Shown here piece by piece: positions 1-7,351 of a stretch of DNA of 21,057 nucleotides. The notes under the pieces were generated by a model. It searched no databases. It was not told where the DNA came from and saw nothing but the letters and a program-made list of their open reading frames with translations. Positions within the stretch are counted from its first letter, which is position 1, and each line of letters starts with the position of its first letter. This DNA comes from CAZLKN01 sp964560135. Its GTDB lineage: Bacteria; Actinomycetota; JAICYB01. The stretch spans positions 1 to 21,057 of the forward strand of contig CAZLKN010000053.1 in the NCBI GenBank assembly GCA_964560135.1, in the 5' to 3' direction. Both the position numbers and the translations under genes were made by a program.

Positions 1-353
1 TCGGCGCGCAGCGTGCCCGCGGTCGTCGTCGCCTCGAGCGCGACGATCAGGTTCTCGGCCACCGTGAGGGAGCCGAAGAGCTCCAGTCGTTGGAAGGTGC
101 GGCCCACACCCAGGCGCATCCGGCGGTGTGGAGCCCAGGTCGTGACGTCACGGCCGAAGAGCAGGATCTCTCCCTGCGTGGGGGCCAGGATGCCGGTCAC
201 GCAGTCGAACAGGGTTGTCTTCCCGGCGCCGTTGGGCCCGATCAGCCCGACGATGGAGTTTTCGGGGACCGTGAGCGACACGTCGTCGAGTGCGCGAAGT
301 CCGCCGAAATCCACCCGCAGGGAGTGGACCTCGAGCGGTGGGGGGCCGCTCAT
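1..353 (-). CDS. ABC transporter ATP-binding protein, LivG-type (partial, 3' end beyond left edge)
   Basis: This is the N-terminal 117 residues of an ABC ATPase that would power branched-chain amino acid (HAAT-type) uptake at the cytoplasmic face. Visible in the sequence: a Walker A G-P-N-G-A-G-K-T-T at residues 39-47, a Q-loop Gln at residue 88 within GRTFQ, and the 'T-x-W-x-P-H-R-R' stretch typical of LivG-like proteins. The signature motif, Walker B and switch His lie outside the window. The ATG at 353-351 overlaps the TGA of the upstream solute-binding gene (ATGA) and no Shine-Dalgarno precedes it, so translation is probably coupled to that gene. LivG rather than LivF is inferred from the order and from the FQ-R-L-E-L-F-G-S-L-T-V-A-E-N wording. 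A LivF gene or a LivGF fusion may continue to the left. Confidence 0.9.
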   Translation of the reverse strand, partial: MSGPPPLEVHSLRVDFGGLRALDDVSLTVPENSIVGLIGPNGAGKTTLFDCVTGILAPTQGEILLFGRDVTTWAPHRRMRLGVGRTFQRLELFGSLTVAENLIVALEATTTAGTLRA

Positions 354-1975
354 CCGGGTGTGCCGCGCGCGACCTTCATCTTGTCGCAGAAGAACCCGCT
401 GGAGGGTCTGATCCGATGGAAGTCGCGGACGCCGTTGCGCTCCTCCACCCGCAGGCCCACCGAGCAGGTGAAGACCCATTTCCAGTCGTACGTCCCGTAC
501 TGGCCGTAGGTGGCACGGCTCGAGCGGAAGGGCGAGATGGCACCGATGAGATCGCCCGAGGTGAAATCGCGCAGCTTGCGCAGATGCGTCATCACACAGA
601 TGCGGGTGGGTGCGCCGCCACAGGCCTGAAGGGCTTCGACCAGCATCTGTCCGCTGGCGAACCCGAGGAGCGAGAACGTGGACGGGCGGGCGTCGGGGAA
701 CGCCTTCTTCAGCGCGTTGAGGTAGACCCGCATCGAGGGGTGGTCGCGCTCGTTGAGCGGGACGTGCGGGATGAAGGTGTTGACCCCGAGGGCCCCCTCG
801 CCGCCGTCCTGGATGAACTTCTGGTCGTAGACCGACAGCGGCACGTAGGTGACGCGGAAGCACTCGTCGCCACGGGTGCAGCGGTCCGGGGGCCAGAGCT
901 GCCGGTTGGTCATGGCACGGACGAGGTTGATGCTCGAAGCCAGGTCGGTGTAGGAGAACACGCAGTTCATCCCGTCGGTGACCATCTGCTCCACCATCGC
1001 CTCGTAGGCCGGGACCGGGTCGAGGAGGTTCGCAGCGTACATCTCGGTGTTGCCGTCACCGAGGTTGCCGCCCCACTCACGGCGCAGCGCCACGTCCAGC
1101 AGCCGGGCCTGGTCCTCGGACGCGCCGGTGGGCTCGCGCAGGTACACCACCGCTCCCCGGCGGCAGGGCGTCCCGCGGGACCGCGCATCCTCGAGGAACC
1201 CACGCACCTGTCCACCGCCGATCAGCACGGGCGACAGGCTGCCGACGATCCCCGCGTGCCACGGCGACTGGGACCGGTTGTAGGCGAACGCCAGGCCGCC
1301 GACGTCCGGAACGTATTCGTCGCCGTCGCGGTAGGTGGGGTTGAACGGCGGGGACTGTTCGTAGTCCTGGGAGTCGAGCAGCGACTGGTTGGCTACGAAG
1401 GCGAAGACGGTTCGCGCCAGCGACTCGTAGGCGCCCCGGTGGGTGGCCGGGTTCAGGTTGTCGTTGCGGTACTCCAGGCGCAGCTTCCGGCCGCACACCC
1501 CGCCGGAGGCGTTCGCGAGCTCCACGTAGGCCGCCAGGCCCTCATGGGCCGGTCCGAGCTGCTGCGGGACCTGGGTCACGTCGGTGACGATCTGTCCGAT
1601 GACGATCTCCGAGTCGGTCACCCCGGTCGCGTCCGTCGGTTTCGGGGTGCAGGGTGGGGGTGGGACGGCCCCGGGGATCACCGGGGCGCCGGGGGCCGGG
1701 CCGGACACCGTGGCGCGGGAGCGGGACGGGGCGTCGGTCGCCGCGCCCCCGCCGTCCGCCGCGCCGGTTTCCTCGTCGGTGGCCGGGGCGCCGTCGTCGG
1801 CGCCCGTGGTGGACCGGTCGGGACGGGTGGGATCGGTGATGCCGGTGGGGAGGTCGTCGCCACCACGTGTGGCCACAGCTGCGACCCCCGCGACGGCGAG
1901 GATCAACGAGAGCGCCGTGGCCGCAGCCAGCGCGCGGTTCTCCCCGATCCAGCCCACCGGATTGCGCGATACCAT
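350..1975 (-). CDS. Branched-chain amino acid-type ABC transporter substrate-binding protein, membrane-anchored
   Basis: Extracytoplasmic receptor of the HAAT family (type I periplasmic-binding fold, Peripla_BP_6-like), expected to deliver a branched-chain amino acid or related organic acid to the divergent LivHM permease. A hydrophobic segment (about residues 15-37) is followed by a 50-residue linker rich in D, T, A and G, then the binding domain beginning near 'SEIVIGQIVTDVT'. There is no lipobox Cys after the hydrophobic segment, so it is either an uncleaved anchor or cut at A-V-A. The mature part has many cysteines (for example CGRKL, DRC-x5-EC, ICVMTH, FTC, FFC), suggesting several disulfides. 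I chose the ATG at 1975 (541 aa). A TTG at 2011 would add 12 residues, but neither start has a strong ribosome site. Its stop overlaps the livG-type start. The ligand is not identifiable from sequence. Confidence 0.82.
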   Translation of the reverse strand: MVSRNPVGWIGENRALAAATALSLILAVAGVAAVATRGGDDLPTGITDPTRPDRSTTGADDGAPATDEETGAADGGGAATDAPSRSRATVSGPAPGAPVIPGAVPPPPCTPKPTDATGVTDSEIVIGQIVTDVTQVPQQLGPAHEGLAAYVELANASGGVCGRKLRLEYRNDNLNPATHRGAYESLARTVFAFVANQSLLDSQDYEQSPPFNPTYRDGDEYVPDVGGLAFAYNRSQSPWHAGIVGSLSPVLIGGGQVRGFLEDARSRGTPCRRGAVVYLREPTGASEDQARLLDVALRREWGGNLGDGNTEMYAANLLDPVPAYEAMVEQMVTDGMNCVFSYTDLASSINLVRAMTNRQLWPPDRCTRGDECFRVTYVPLSVYDQKFIQDGGEGALGVNTFIPHVPLNERDHPSMRVYLNALKKAFPDARPSTFSLLGFASGQMLVEALQACGGAPTRICVMTHLRKLRDFTSGDLIGAISPFRSSRATYGQYGTYDWKWVFTCSVGLRVEERNGVRDFHRIRPSSGFFCDKMKVARGTPG

Positions 1976-2076
1976 CACCGCCAGCGTTCCATAGGGGGTG
2001 CGGGGGTTCAAGTTGATCGGTATGCGTCCGATGTGCCTGGTCAGGGCGGGAAGGGAGCAGGACCGGTGAGCGCTCC

Positions 2077-4209
2077 ATGACCGCCCTCCTGACCACGGTG
2101 TTCCTCGGCACGGTGGTGGGCAGCATCTACGCGCTGTCCGCCTTCGGGCTGGTCCTCACCTACCGGGCCTCCGGGATCTTCAACTTCGCGCAGGGTGCGG
2201 TGGGGATGATCTTCGCGTACGCCTTCTACCAGCTCGTCCAGGGCGGACGGATGGACCTCGTCGTCATGGTCTACGACCAGGAGTGGACCCTTCCGACGGG
2301 GGCGGCGCTCGTCGCCGTGGTTGGTCTGCTGGCCCCCGCCTTCGGCTGGGCGCTGGACGCGGTGCTCTTCCGGCGCCTGCGCGCGGCGGGCGAGGTCGTC
2401 CAGATCGTGGCCACGATCGGTCTGCTCGTCGCCCTCCAGGGACTGGCCGGCGTCGTGTGGGGGCCTGGGACCACCCTGACCCCGACGAGCATCTTCTCCC
2501 AGCACGTCTTCGTCGCCGGCGGATTCCGGGCGACGGTCGAGCAGGTGGCGAGCGTGAGCCTCGTCCTGGCGTTGACCGTCGGACTCCTCGTGTTCCTGCG
2601 GCGCTCGGCCCTCGGGGTGCGGATGCGCGCCGTCGTCGACCGGCCGGATCTCGCGGAGCTCACCGGGGTCGACTCGGCCCGCGTGTCCGCGATGTCGTGG
2701 GCGATCGGGACGGGATTCGCGGCGCTGGCGGGCATCCTGCTCGTGCCGTACTTCGGCAGCCTCGACCCCCTCACGCTGACCTTCCTGATCGTTGCGGCCA
2801 CCGCCGCGGCCGTGGTGGGACGCCTGGAGAGCTTCCCCGTCACCCTCGCTGCCGGGGTGGGCATCGGCGTCGCGCAGCTCCTCGTCCAGCGCTATACCGA
2901 CAGCGAGATCGCCCGGCAGCTCCGGCCGTCGATCCCCTTCGTCGTGTTGTTCGCGGTGCTCTTCCTGCCCCGGTGGCGCCGGCGTCCGACCGACCGCACC
3001 TCGCCGCCCCCGCTGCCCGTGGTGGAGCGGGTGATGAGCTCCGGCGAGCGGCTGGTGCGGCTCGGCCTGCTGGCCGCGGTGCTCGCCGTGGCCCCCTTCG
3101 TCCTCGATCTCGAGTGGCAGGTGCACCTCGCGCGCCTCCCCGGCACCGCGCTGATCTTCCTGTCGCTGGTGGTGGTGTCCGGGTACGGCGGACAGGTCTC
3201 GCTGTGTCAGGCGGCGCTGGCGGGGTTCGGGGCCTTCACCACCGCGCACATGATCGTGACGTTCAGCCTGCCGTTCGGGCTCGCGGTGGTCGCCGGCGGG
3301 GTGGCGGCGGTGCCGCTGGGAGCCTTCCTCGCCCTGCGGGCGGCGACGCTTTCGCCGCTGTTCCTCGGGTTCGCCACCCTCGCCTTCGGCGCGGTGATGG
3401 ACGAGGTGCTGTTCACCTCCCGGTGGTTCGCCGGGGGCCTGGCGGGCATCTTCTTCCGACGTCCCGACTGGCTCGCAGGCATGCGTGTCTACTACCTGGC
3501 GACGCTGCTCGTGTTCGGCATCTTCGCGATCCTGATCTCCAACCTGCGACGCGGACGGACGGGGCTCGCGCTGGCCGCGATGCGTGACTCCGAGGTGGGC
3601 CTGGCATCCGTGGGCGTGGACGTCGCGAAGCTCAAGGTGACATCCTTCTGCCTCTCGGCCTTCATCGCCGGGCTCGGGGGTGCGTTTCTGGTCGCCGCGG
3701 ACGAGCTGGCCTCCCCGATCTCCTTCTTCAAGTTCCAGTCGCTGCTGCTGCTCGCCCTTGCGGTGATCGGCGGTATCGGGACCTGGTCGGGCGCGCTCGT
3801 CGGCGCTGCGCTGTTCCAGCTCTCGCCGGCGTTCGCCGCACGCCCCGGCCTCATGGACAATCCGGTCACGGATCTGCTGTTCGGCGGCAATCTGGAAGCG
3901 TTGCTGCCGGTGTTCTTCGGGCTGGGGGCCATCGCACTCGCCCGGGAGCCACGGGGCCTGGTGGAGCTCGTACGCCAGGCGCTGGGGCGGGCGGTCCGCG
4001 CGCCGGAGCGTCCGTCGCAACCGGAGGCCGAGCCCCTCGGCCCGGACGCCGCGGGCGACGGCCTCGTGACCTTCCTGTCGGCCTCTCTGTACCACCGCGC
4101 CGGATGCGTGCTCGCCACCGGCAAGGAGCCGGTGCCGCTGGACCGGCCGGATGACGGGCTAGCGCCGTGCCCGGTCTGCGAGCCGGGGGCCCGGGCCGTC
4201 GAGGCGTGA
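2077..4209 (+). CDS. Fused LivH-LivM ABC permease with C-terminal His/Cys tail
   Basis: A 710-residue integral membrane protein joining two permease subunits that are usually separate. The LivH half covers about residues 1-297 and opens with the hallmark Y-R-A-S-G-I-F-N-F-A-Q-G at 29-40. A basic/proline linker at about 298-327 leads into the LivM half, about 328-640, with S-G-Y-G-G-Q-V-S-L-C-Q-A-A near 368-380 and the cytoplasmic EAA-like loop around 'AAMRDSEVGLASVGVDVAKLK'. Membrane segments are numerous in both halves. The last 50 residues are hydrophilic and hold H673, C677, C698 and C701 (H-x3-C-x20-C-x2-C), which resembles an Ada-type metal-binding knuckle. The gene is divergent from the solute-binding protein, from which it is separated by about 100 bases, and ends 5 bases from a convergent ligase gene. 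AGGGAG at 2052-2057 is a distant ribosome site candidate. Confidence 0.9.
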   Translation: MTALLTTVFLGTVVGSIYALSAFGLVLTYRASGIFNFAQGAVGMIFAYAFYQLVQGGRMDLVVMVYDQEWTLPTGAALVAVVGLLAPAFGWALDAVLFRRLRAAGEVVQIVATIGLLVALQGLAGVVWGPGTTLTPTSIFSQHVFVAGGFRATVEQVASVSLVLALTVGLLVFLRRSALGVRMRAVVDRPDLAELTGVDSARVSAMSWAIGTGFAALAGILLVPYFGSLDPLTLTFLIVAATAAAVVGRLESFPVTLAAGVGIGVAQLLVQRYTDSEIARQLRPSIPFVVLFAVLFLPRWRRRPTDRTSPPPLPVVERVMSSGERLVRLGLLAAVLAVAPFVLDLEWQVHLARLPGTALIFLSLVVVSGYGGQVSLCQAALAGFGAFTTAHMIVTFSLPFGLAVVAGGVAAVPLGAFLALRAATLSPLFLGFATLAFGAVMDEVLFTSRWFAGGLAGIFFRRPDWLAGMRVYYLATLLVFGIFAILISNLRRGRTGLALAAMRDSEVGLASVGVDVAKLKVTSFCLSAFIAGLGGAFLVAADELASPISFFKFQSLLLLALAVIGGIGTWSGALVGAALFQLSPAFAARPGLMDNPVTDLLFGGNLEALLPVFFGLGAIALAREPRGLVELVRQALGRAVRAPERPSQPEAEPLGPDAAGDGLVTFLSASLYHRAGCVLATGKEPVPLDRPDDGLAPCPVCEPGARAVEA

Positions 4210-4214
4210 GGCGA

Positions 4215-5855
4215 TCAGGGTCCGGCTTCGTCCAGCAGGAGGGCGCGAATCTCGGGTTTCTTGGGCTTCATGGTCGCCGATACCGGCAGCGAGGCGACGA
4301 TGTGCACCCGGCGCGGCCGCTTGTAGGGGGCCAGGCGCTCGGCGGCCCACGAGACCAGCTCGTCGGTGGTGGCCTGGGTGCCCCGTCGCAGCACGACGGC
4401 GGCTACCGGACGCTCGCCCTTCACCGCGTCCGGGAGTCCCACGGCCGCGGCCAGGTCCACAGACGGATGCGACTCGAGGACCTGCTCGATCTCGCGGGCG
4501 GCGATCGAGTACCCGCCCGACTTGATCACGTCCTTGCGTCGGGACTCGAAGTACAGGAGTCCGAATGCTCCGCGCCGGACGATGTCCCCGGTCCGGAACC
4601 AACCCCTCTCGAACGCGGCCTCGGTGCCCTCCTCGTCGTCCCAGTACCCGGACATCAGGCTCCCGCCACGCAGCCACAGCTCTCCGGTGCCCCGGCGCAC
4701 GTCGTTGCCGGCATCATCGACGATGCGCACGTCGAAGCCGGGCAGTACCCACCCGATGCACCGGTCGCCGACGGGCAGCGGGGGGGAGAAAGTGACCTGT
4801 CCGGTGGTCTCGGAGGCACCGTAGCCGACCACGGTGAAGGGCTTGAGCCTGATCCCGAAGCGCTTCCAGCCACCGAGGCGGCGGAGGCGGTCGAGGAGGG
4901 TGCGGTCGAAGACGTCGGCGCCCCCGCCCCAGACGCGGATGGACGACAGGTCGTAGCCCTCGGCGCCGGCGTCGAGCAGCATGCGGTACATGGCCGGGGA
5001 GCCGGCGAAGATCGTCGGGCGTTCCTGTTCGATGGTGGCGAGCACGCCGGGTGCGTCGAACCGGGAGAGGACGAGGCTCGGGACGGCCAGACAGGCGGTG
5101 ATCACCATCATGATGAACCCCCCGGTGTGCGCCAGAGGCATCACGAGGAGGGCGAGCTGGCGGCGGGGCGTCGGCAGCATGGCCGTGATCCGGGCTTGAC
5201 GGCGGATCACCGAGGACAGGGCCCGGTGGGGGATCGCGGCCCCCTTGGGCTCGCCCGTGGTACCCGAGGTGAAGAAGATGAGCGCCGTGCGTTCGTCGTC
5301 CACCGGGGTGGGCGCCGACACCTCGGCCCGTTCGGCGAGTTCCGGGAGGGAGAGCATGGGCTCGGGGGCGTCGCGGTCGAGGAGCAGGATGTGCTTCATG
5401 CCTGCCGCTGCGACGCCGAGGGCCTCGACGGTGTCGCGGTCGGCCACCAGCGCCTGCGCACCTGAGCCGTCGAGCGCCGCCGCGATCTCGGACGGCGTCA
5501 GCAGGTAGCTCAGCGGGACGACGGTCAGTCCGGCGCGCAGCGCCCCCAGGACGGCGACGGCGAGCTCGACCCGGTTCAGCGTGAGGAACGCGACGGCGTC
5601 GCCGTGGCCGAGCCCGAGATCGCGGTAGACGGAGGCGATCCGTCCCGCATGGTCCCGGAGCTCGCCGTAGGTGAGGCGATCGGGTCGCGCCCCAGCGAAG
5701 GTGGGGACCCGGTCGAGGAGCAGCACCGGACGGTCCCCGAAGGCCTCGGCATAGGCGTCGAGGAAGTCCGCGGCCGTCAACGTCGGTGTGAGCGCGCGCC
5801 GCTTCCGCCGCCACGACGGGACCGGGAAGGTGCGCTGCTCGGGGTCGGATGCCAT
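4215..5855 (-). CDS. AMP-dependent synthetase/ligase (acyl-CoA synthetase family)
   Basis: A 546-residue ANL-superfamily adenylating enzyme, expected to convert a carboxylic acid, ATP and CoA into acyl-CoA through an acyl-AMP intermediate. The phosphate-binding loop T-S-G-T-T-G-E-P-K-G lies at residues 196-205. The GYGASETTG adenine-site motif is in the middle. GWFRTGD is near residue 417, followed by the hinge and KSGGYSIAAREIE. The C-terminal lysine motif is unusual: where most members have P-x-T-x-S-G-K, this one reads S-A-T-M-K-P-K-K, leaving K530 (or K532) as the likely catalytic lysine. The ATG at 5855 has GAGGCG about 7 bases upstream. The length is normal for medium or long-chain acyl-CoA synthetases, but the substrate is unknown. 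It lies convergent to the permease and near etfBA, which fits acid catabolism. Confidence 0.9.
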   Translation of the reverse strand: MASDPEQRTFPVPSWRRKRRALTPTLTAADFLDAYAEAFGDRPVLLLDRVPTFAGARPDRLTYGELRDHAGRIASVYRDLGLGHGDAVAFLTLNRVELAVAVLGALRAGLTVVPLSYLLTPSEIAAALDGSGAQALVADRDTVEALGVAAAGMKHILLLDRDAPEPMLSLPELAERAEVSAPTPVDDERTALIFFTSGTTGEPKGAAIPHRALSSVIRRQARITAMLPTPRRQLALLVMPLAHTGGFIMMVITACLAVPSLVLSRFDAPGVLATIEQERPTIFAGSPAMYRMLLDAGAEGYDLSSIRVWGGGADVFDRTLLDRLRRLGGWKRFGIRLKPFTVVGYGASETTGQVTFSPPLPVGDRCIGWVLPGFDVRIVDDAGNDVRRGTGELWLRGGSLMSGYWDDEEGTEAAFERGWFRTGDIVRRGAFGLLYFESRRKDVIKSGGYSIAAREIEQVLESHPSVDLAAAVGLPDAVKGERPVAAVVLRRGTQATTDELVSWAAERLAPYKRPRRVHIVASLPVSATMKPKKPEIRALLLDEAGP

Positions 5856-5894
5856 ACGGGTCGCCTCGCAGGAGTGTCGGACCGGACGAACTCC

Positions 5895-5900
5895 AGGGTA
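5895..5900 (-). promoter_or_regulatory. Possible -10 box of the acyl-CoA synthetase gene
   Basis: On the minus strand this reads TACCCT (TA-N3-T), about 40 bases before the ATG at 5855. No convincing -35 hexamer stands in front of it, so this is a weak call. Confidence 0.25.
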
Positions 5901-5907
5901 TCGCGGC

Positions 5908-5943
5908 TTGTCCGGGGGCCCGGACGGTCCCTATGGTTCGTCC
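5908..5943 (+). promoter_or_regulatory. Candidate leaderless promoter of the YbjN-like gene, with an inverted repeat in the spacer
   Basis: TTGTCC at 5908-5913 (-35-like) and TATGGT at 5932-5937 (TA-N3-T, -10-like) are 18 bases apart. Only six bases separate the -10 box from the ATG at 5944, so transcription would start at or next to the start codon and the mRNA would have no leader. A perfect inverted repeat, TCCGGG-GG-CCCGGA (5911-5924), overlaps the -35 box and the spacer and could be an operator. The assignment is inferred from spacing; no transcript data are available. Confidence 0.5.
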
Positions 5944-6357
5944 ATGCCGACGGATGAGACGGTGGCCGCCTGGACCCGCACCTTGCCGGACGGAGCCACC
6001 GCGGAGCACGTCCGCCCCGGGTTCTGGTACGTGCGCATCCCGGGTGAGTCACGGCGGATCATCCCGCTGGAGATCGAGCTGGGGGAGCGTACGGTCAAGG
6101 TCACGAGCCACGTGATCATCCCGCCCGAGGAGAACGAGACGGCGTTCTACCGGTTCCTGCTGCGTACCAACCACGACGCGCCGGGCGTGGCCTTCTCGGT
6201 CGCCCGCGACGGCGTGATCTGCCTCGTCGGCAGGATCCCGTTGGAGCGGTTCGACGTCGACGCCCTGGACGCGGTCACCGCACGGGTGGTCGAGACGACC
6301 GAGCGGACCTTCCGGTCCCTGCTGCAGATCGGCTTCGCGTCACGGCTCCGGAAGTAG
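5944..6357 (+). CDS. YbjN domain-containing protein (putative sensory-transduction / chaperone-like)
   Basis: A 137-residue soluble protein with the alternating strand-helix pattern of the YbjN family, related in fold to type III secretion chaperones and common in Actinobacteria. Recognisable parts are the N-terminal strand region (W-Y-V-R-I-P-G), the E-N-E-T-A-F-Y-R-F-L-L-R-T-N helix with the following 'F-S-V-A-R-D-G-V-I-C-L-V-G' strand pair, and the C-terminal helix 'TTERTFRSLLQIGFAS'. No catalytic residues are evident and the molecular role of the family is poorly defined. I start it at the ATG at 5944 because a -10 box lies exactly six bases upstream; the reading frame extends further upstream but that part looks non-coding. 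It is divergent from the ligase and converges on etfA, ending 32 bases from it. Confidence 0.78.
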   Translation: MPTDETVAAWTRTLPDGATAEHVRPGFWYVRIPGESRRIIPLEIELGERTVKVTSHVIIPPEENETAFYRFLLRTNHDAPGVAFSVARDGVICLVGRIPLERFDVDALDAVTARVVETTERTFRSLLQIGFASRLRK

Positions 6358-6389
6358 CTCGCCGACAGGAAACGGTCCACTCGGGGCGA

Positions 6390-7349
6390 CTACCCCTGAC
6401 GCTTCTTGAGCTCCTCGATCAGGGCCGGCAGCACCTTCATCGTGTCGCCGACGATCCCGAGGTCCGAGATCTGGAAGATCGGAGCCTCCGGATCCTTGTT
6501 GATGGCGATGATCCGCTTGGACTCCTTCATCCCCACCTGGTGCTGGGAGGCGCCGGAAATCCCCGCGGCGATATAGACCTCGGGTTTCACGGTCTTGCCG
6601 GTCTGCCCGATCTGGTAGCTGTACGGCACCCATCCGGCATCCACCACGGCCCGGGTGGCGCCCACGGCGGAGTTCTTGGCGATGCCGCTGAGCTCGTCGA
6701 GGTATTTGAAGTTCTCGGCCTGCATCAGCCCGCGGCCTCCGGAGAAGATCACAGCGGCGTCCTCGAGCTTGATGCCGGCGGCGGCCTCCTCGTGGCGCTC
6801 GACGCGCTTGGCCTTCTTGGCCTCCTCGGGGATGTCGATGTTGACCTCGACCACGTTCGCGCTCCCGCCGGTGGGCTCGGCTGCGAAGGACTTCGGCCGC
6901 ACGAGCACGATCTTGGGATCCGGACCGCCGAGGCTCACGTCGACGTTGGTCTCCCCCCCGAAGATCTGCGTCTGGGCCTTGTCGGCTCCGAGCACGTCGG
7001 TGGCGTTGCCCATGACGGTCGAGCCGGTCCGCACCGCGAGGCGGCCCGCGACGTCACGGGAGTCGTAGTCGATCGAGAACAGGATCAGGTTCGGCTGGTG
7101 CTCCTTCACGAGTTCGTGGAGCGCGTGGACCGTCGGCTGGGCCACGAACTCCTGGTAGACGGAGTCGTCGCTCGCGTAGACGGTCTGTGCCCCGTGCTCG
7201 CCGAGCACCGTGGCGGCCTCCGTCGCACCGGGACCCAGGACGACGGCCTCGACCGCGTCGCCGAGCGAGCGGGCCTTGCTCAAGCACTCGAGCGCGGTGG
7301 AGTTGACCCCGCCACTCTCGACCTCTGCGAACACCCAGATCTTGGCCAT
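6390..7349 (-). CDS. etfA: Electron transfer flavoprotein subunit alpha
   Basis: The 319-residue alpha subunit of ETF, which binds FAD and carries electrons from acyl-CoA dehydrogenases to ETF:quinone oxidoreductase or another acceptor. The N-terminal domain begins M-A-K-I-W-V-F-A-E. The C-terminal FAD domain has SGGRGL (near residue 202), G-A-T-R-A-V-V-D-A-G-W-V-P, Q-I-G-Q-T-G-K, the GISGASQHQVGM loop, A-I-N-K-D-P-E-A-P-I-F and G-I-V-G-D near the end; all are diagnostic of EtfA. Length matches the family. Its ATG lies two bases after the etfB TAG, so the pair forms one transcription unit. The window holds no acyl-CoA dehydrogenase or ETF-QO, so the partner enzymes are elsewhere. Confidence 0.96.
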   Translation of the reverse strand: MAKIWVFAEVESGGVNSTALECLSKARSLGDAVEAVVLGPGATEAATVLGEHGAQTVYASDDSVYQEFVAQPTVHALHELVKEHQPNLILFSIDYDSRDVAGRLAVRTGSTVMGNATDVLGADKAQTQIFGGETNVDVSLGGPDPKIVLVRPKSFAAEPTGGSANVVEVNIDIPEEAKKAKRVERHEEAAAGIKLEDAAVIFSGGRGLMQAENFKYLDELSGIAKNSAVGATRAVVDAGWVPYSYQIGQTGKTVKPEVYIAAGISGASQHQVGMKESKRIIAINKDPEAPIFQISDLGIVGDTMKVLPALIEELKKRQG

Positions 7350-7351
7350 CC

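Noticed and set aside
2041..4095. 684-codon open frame on the minus strand opposite the permease
   Set aside because: Composition is dominated by R, G, E, H and Q as expected for the antisense of a GC-rich gene; no domain motif; the plus-strand permease explains the region.
5788..5943. Longer N-terminus for the YbjN-like protein
   Set aside because: The extension overlaps the divergent ligase gene and its promoter region, is Arg/Gly-rich, and the leaderless -10 box supports the ATG at 5944.
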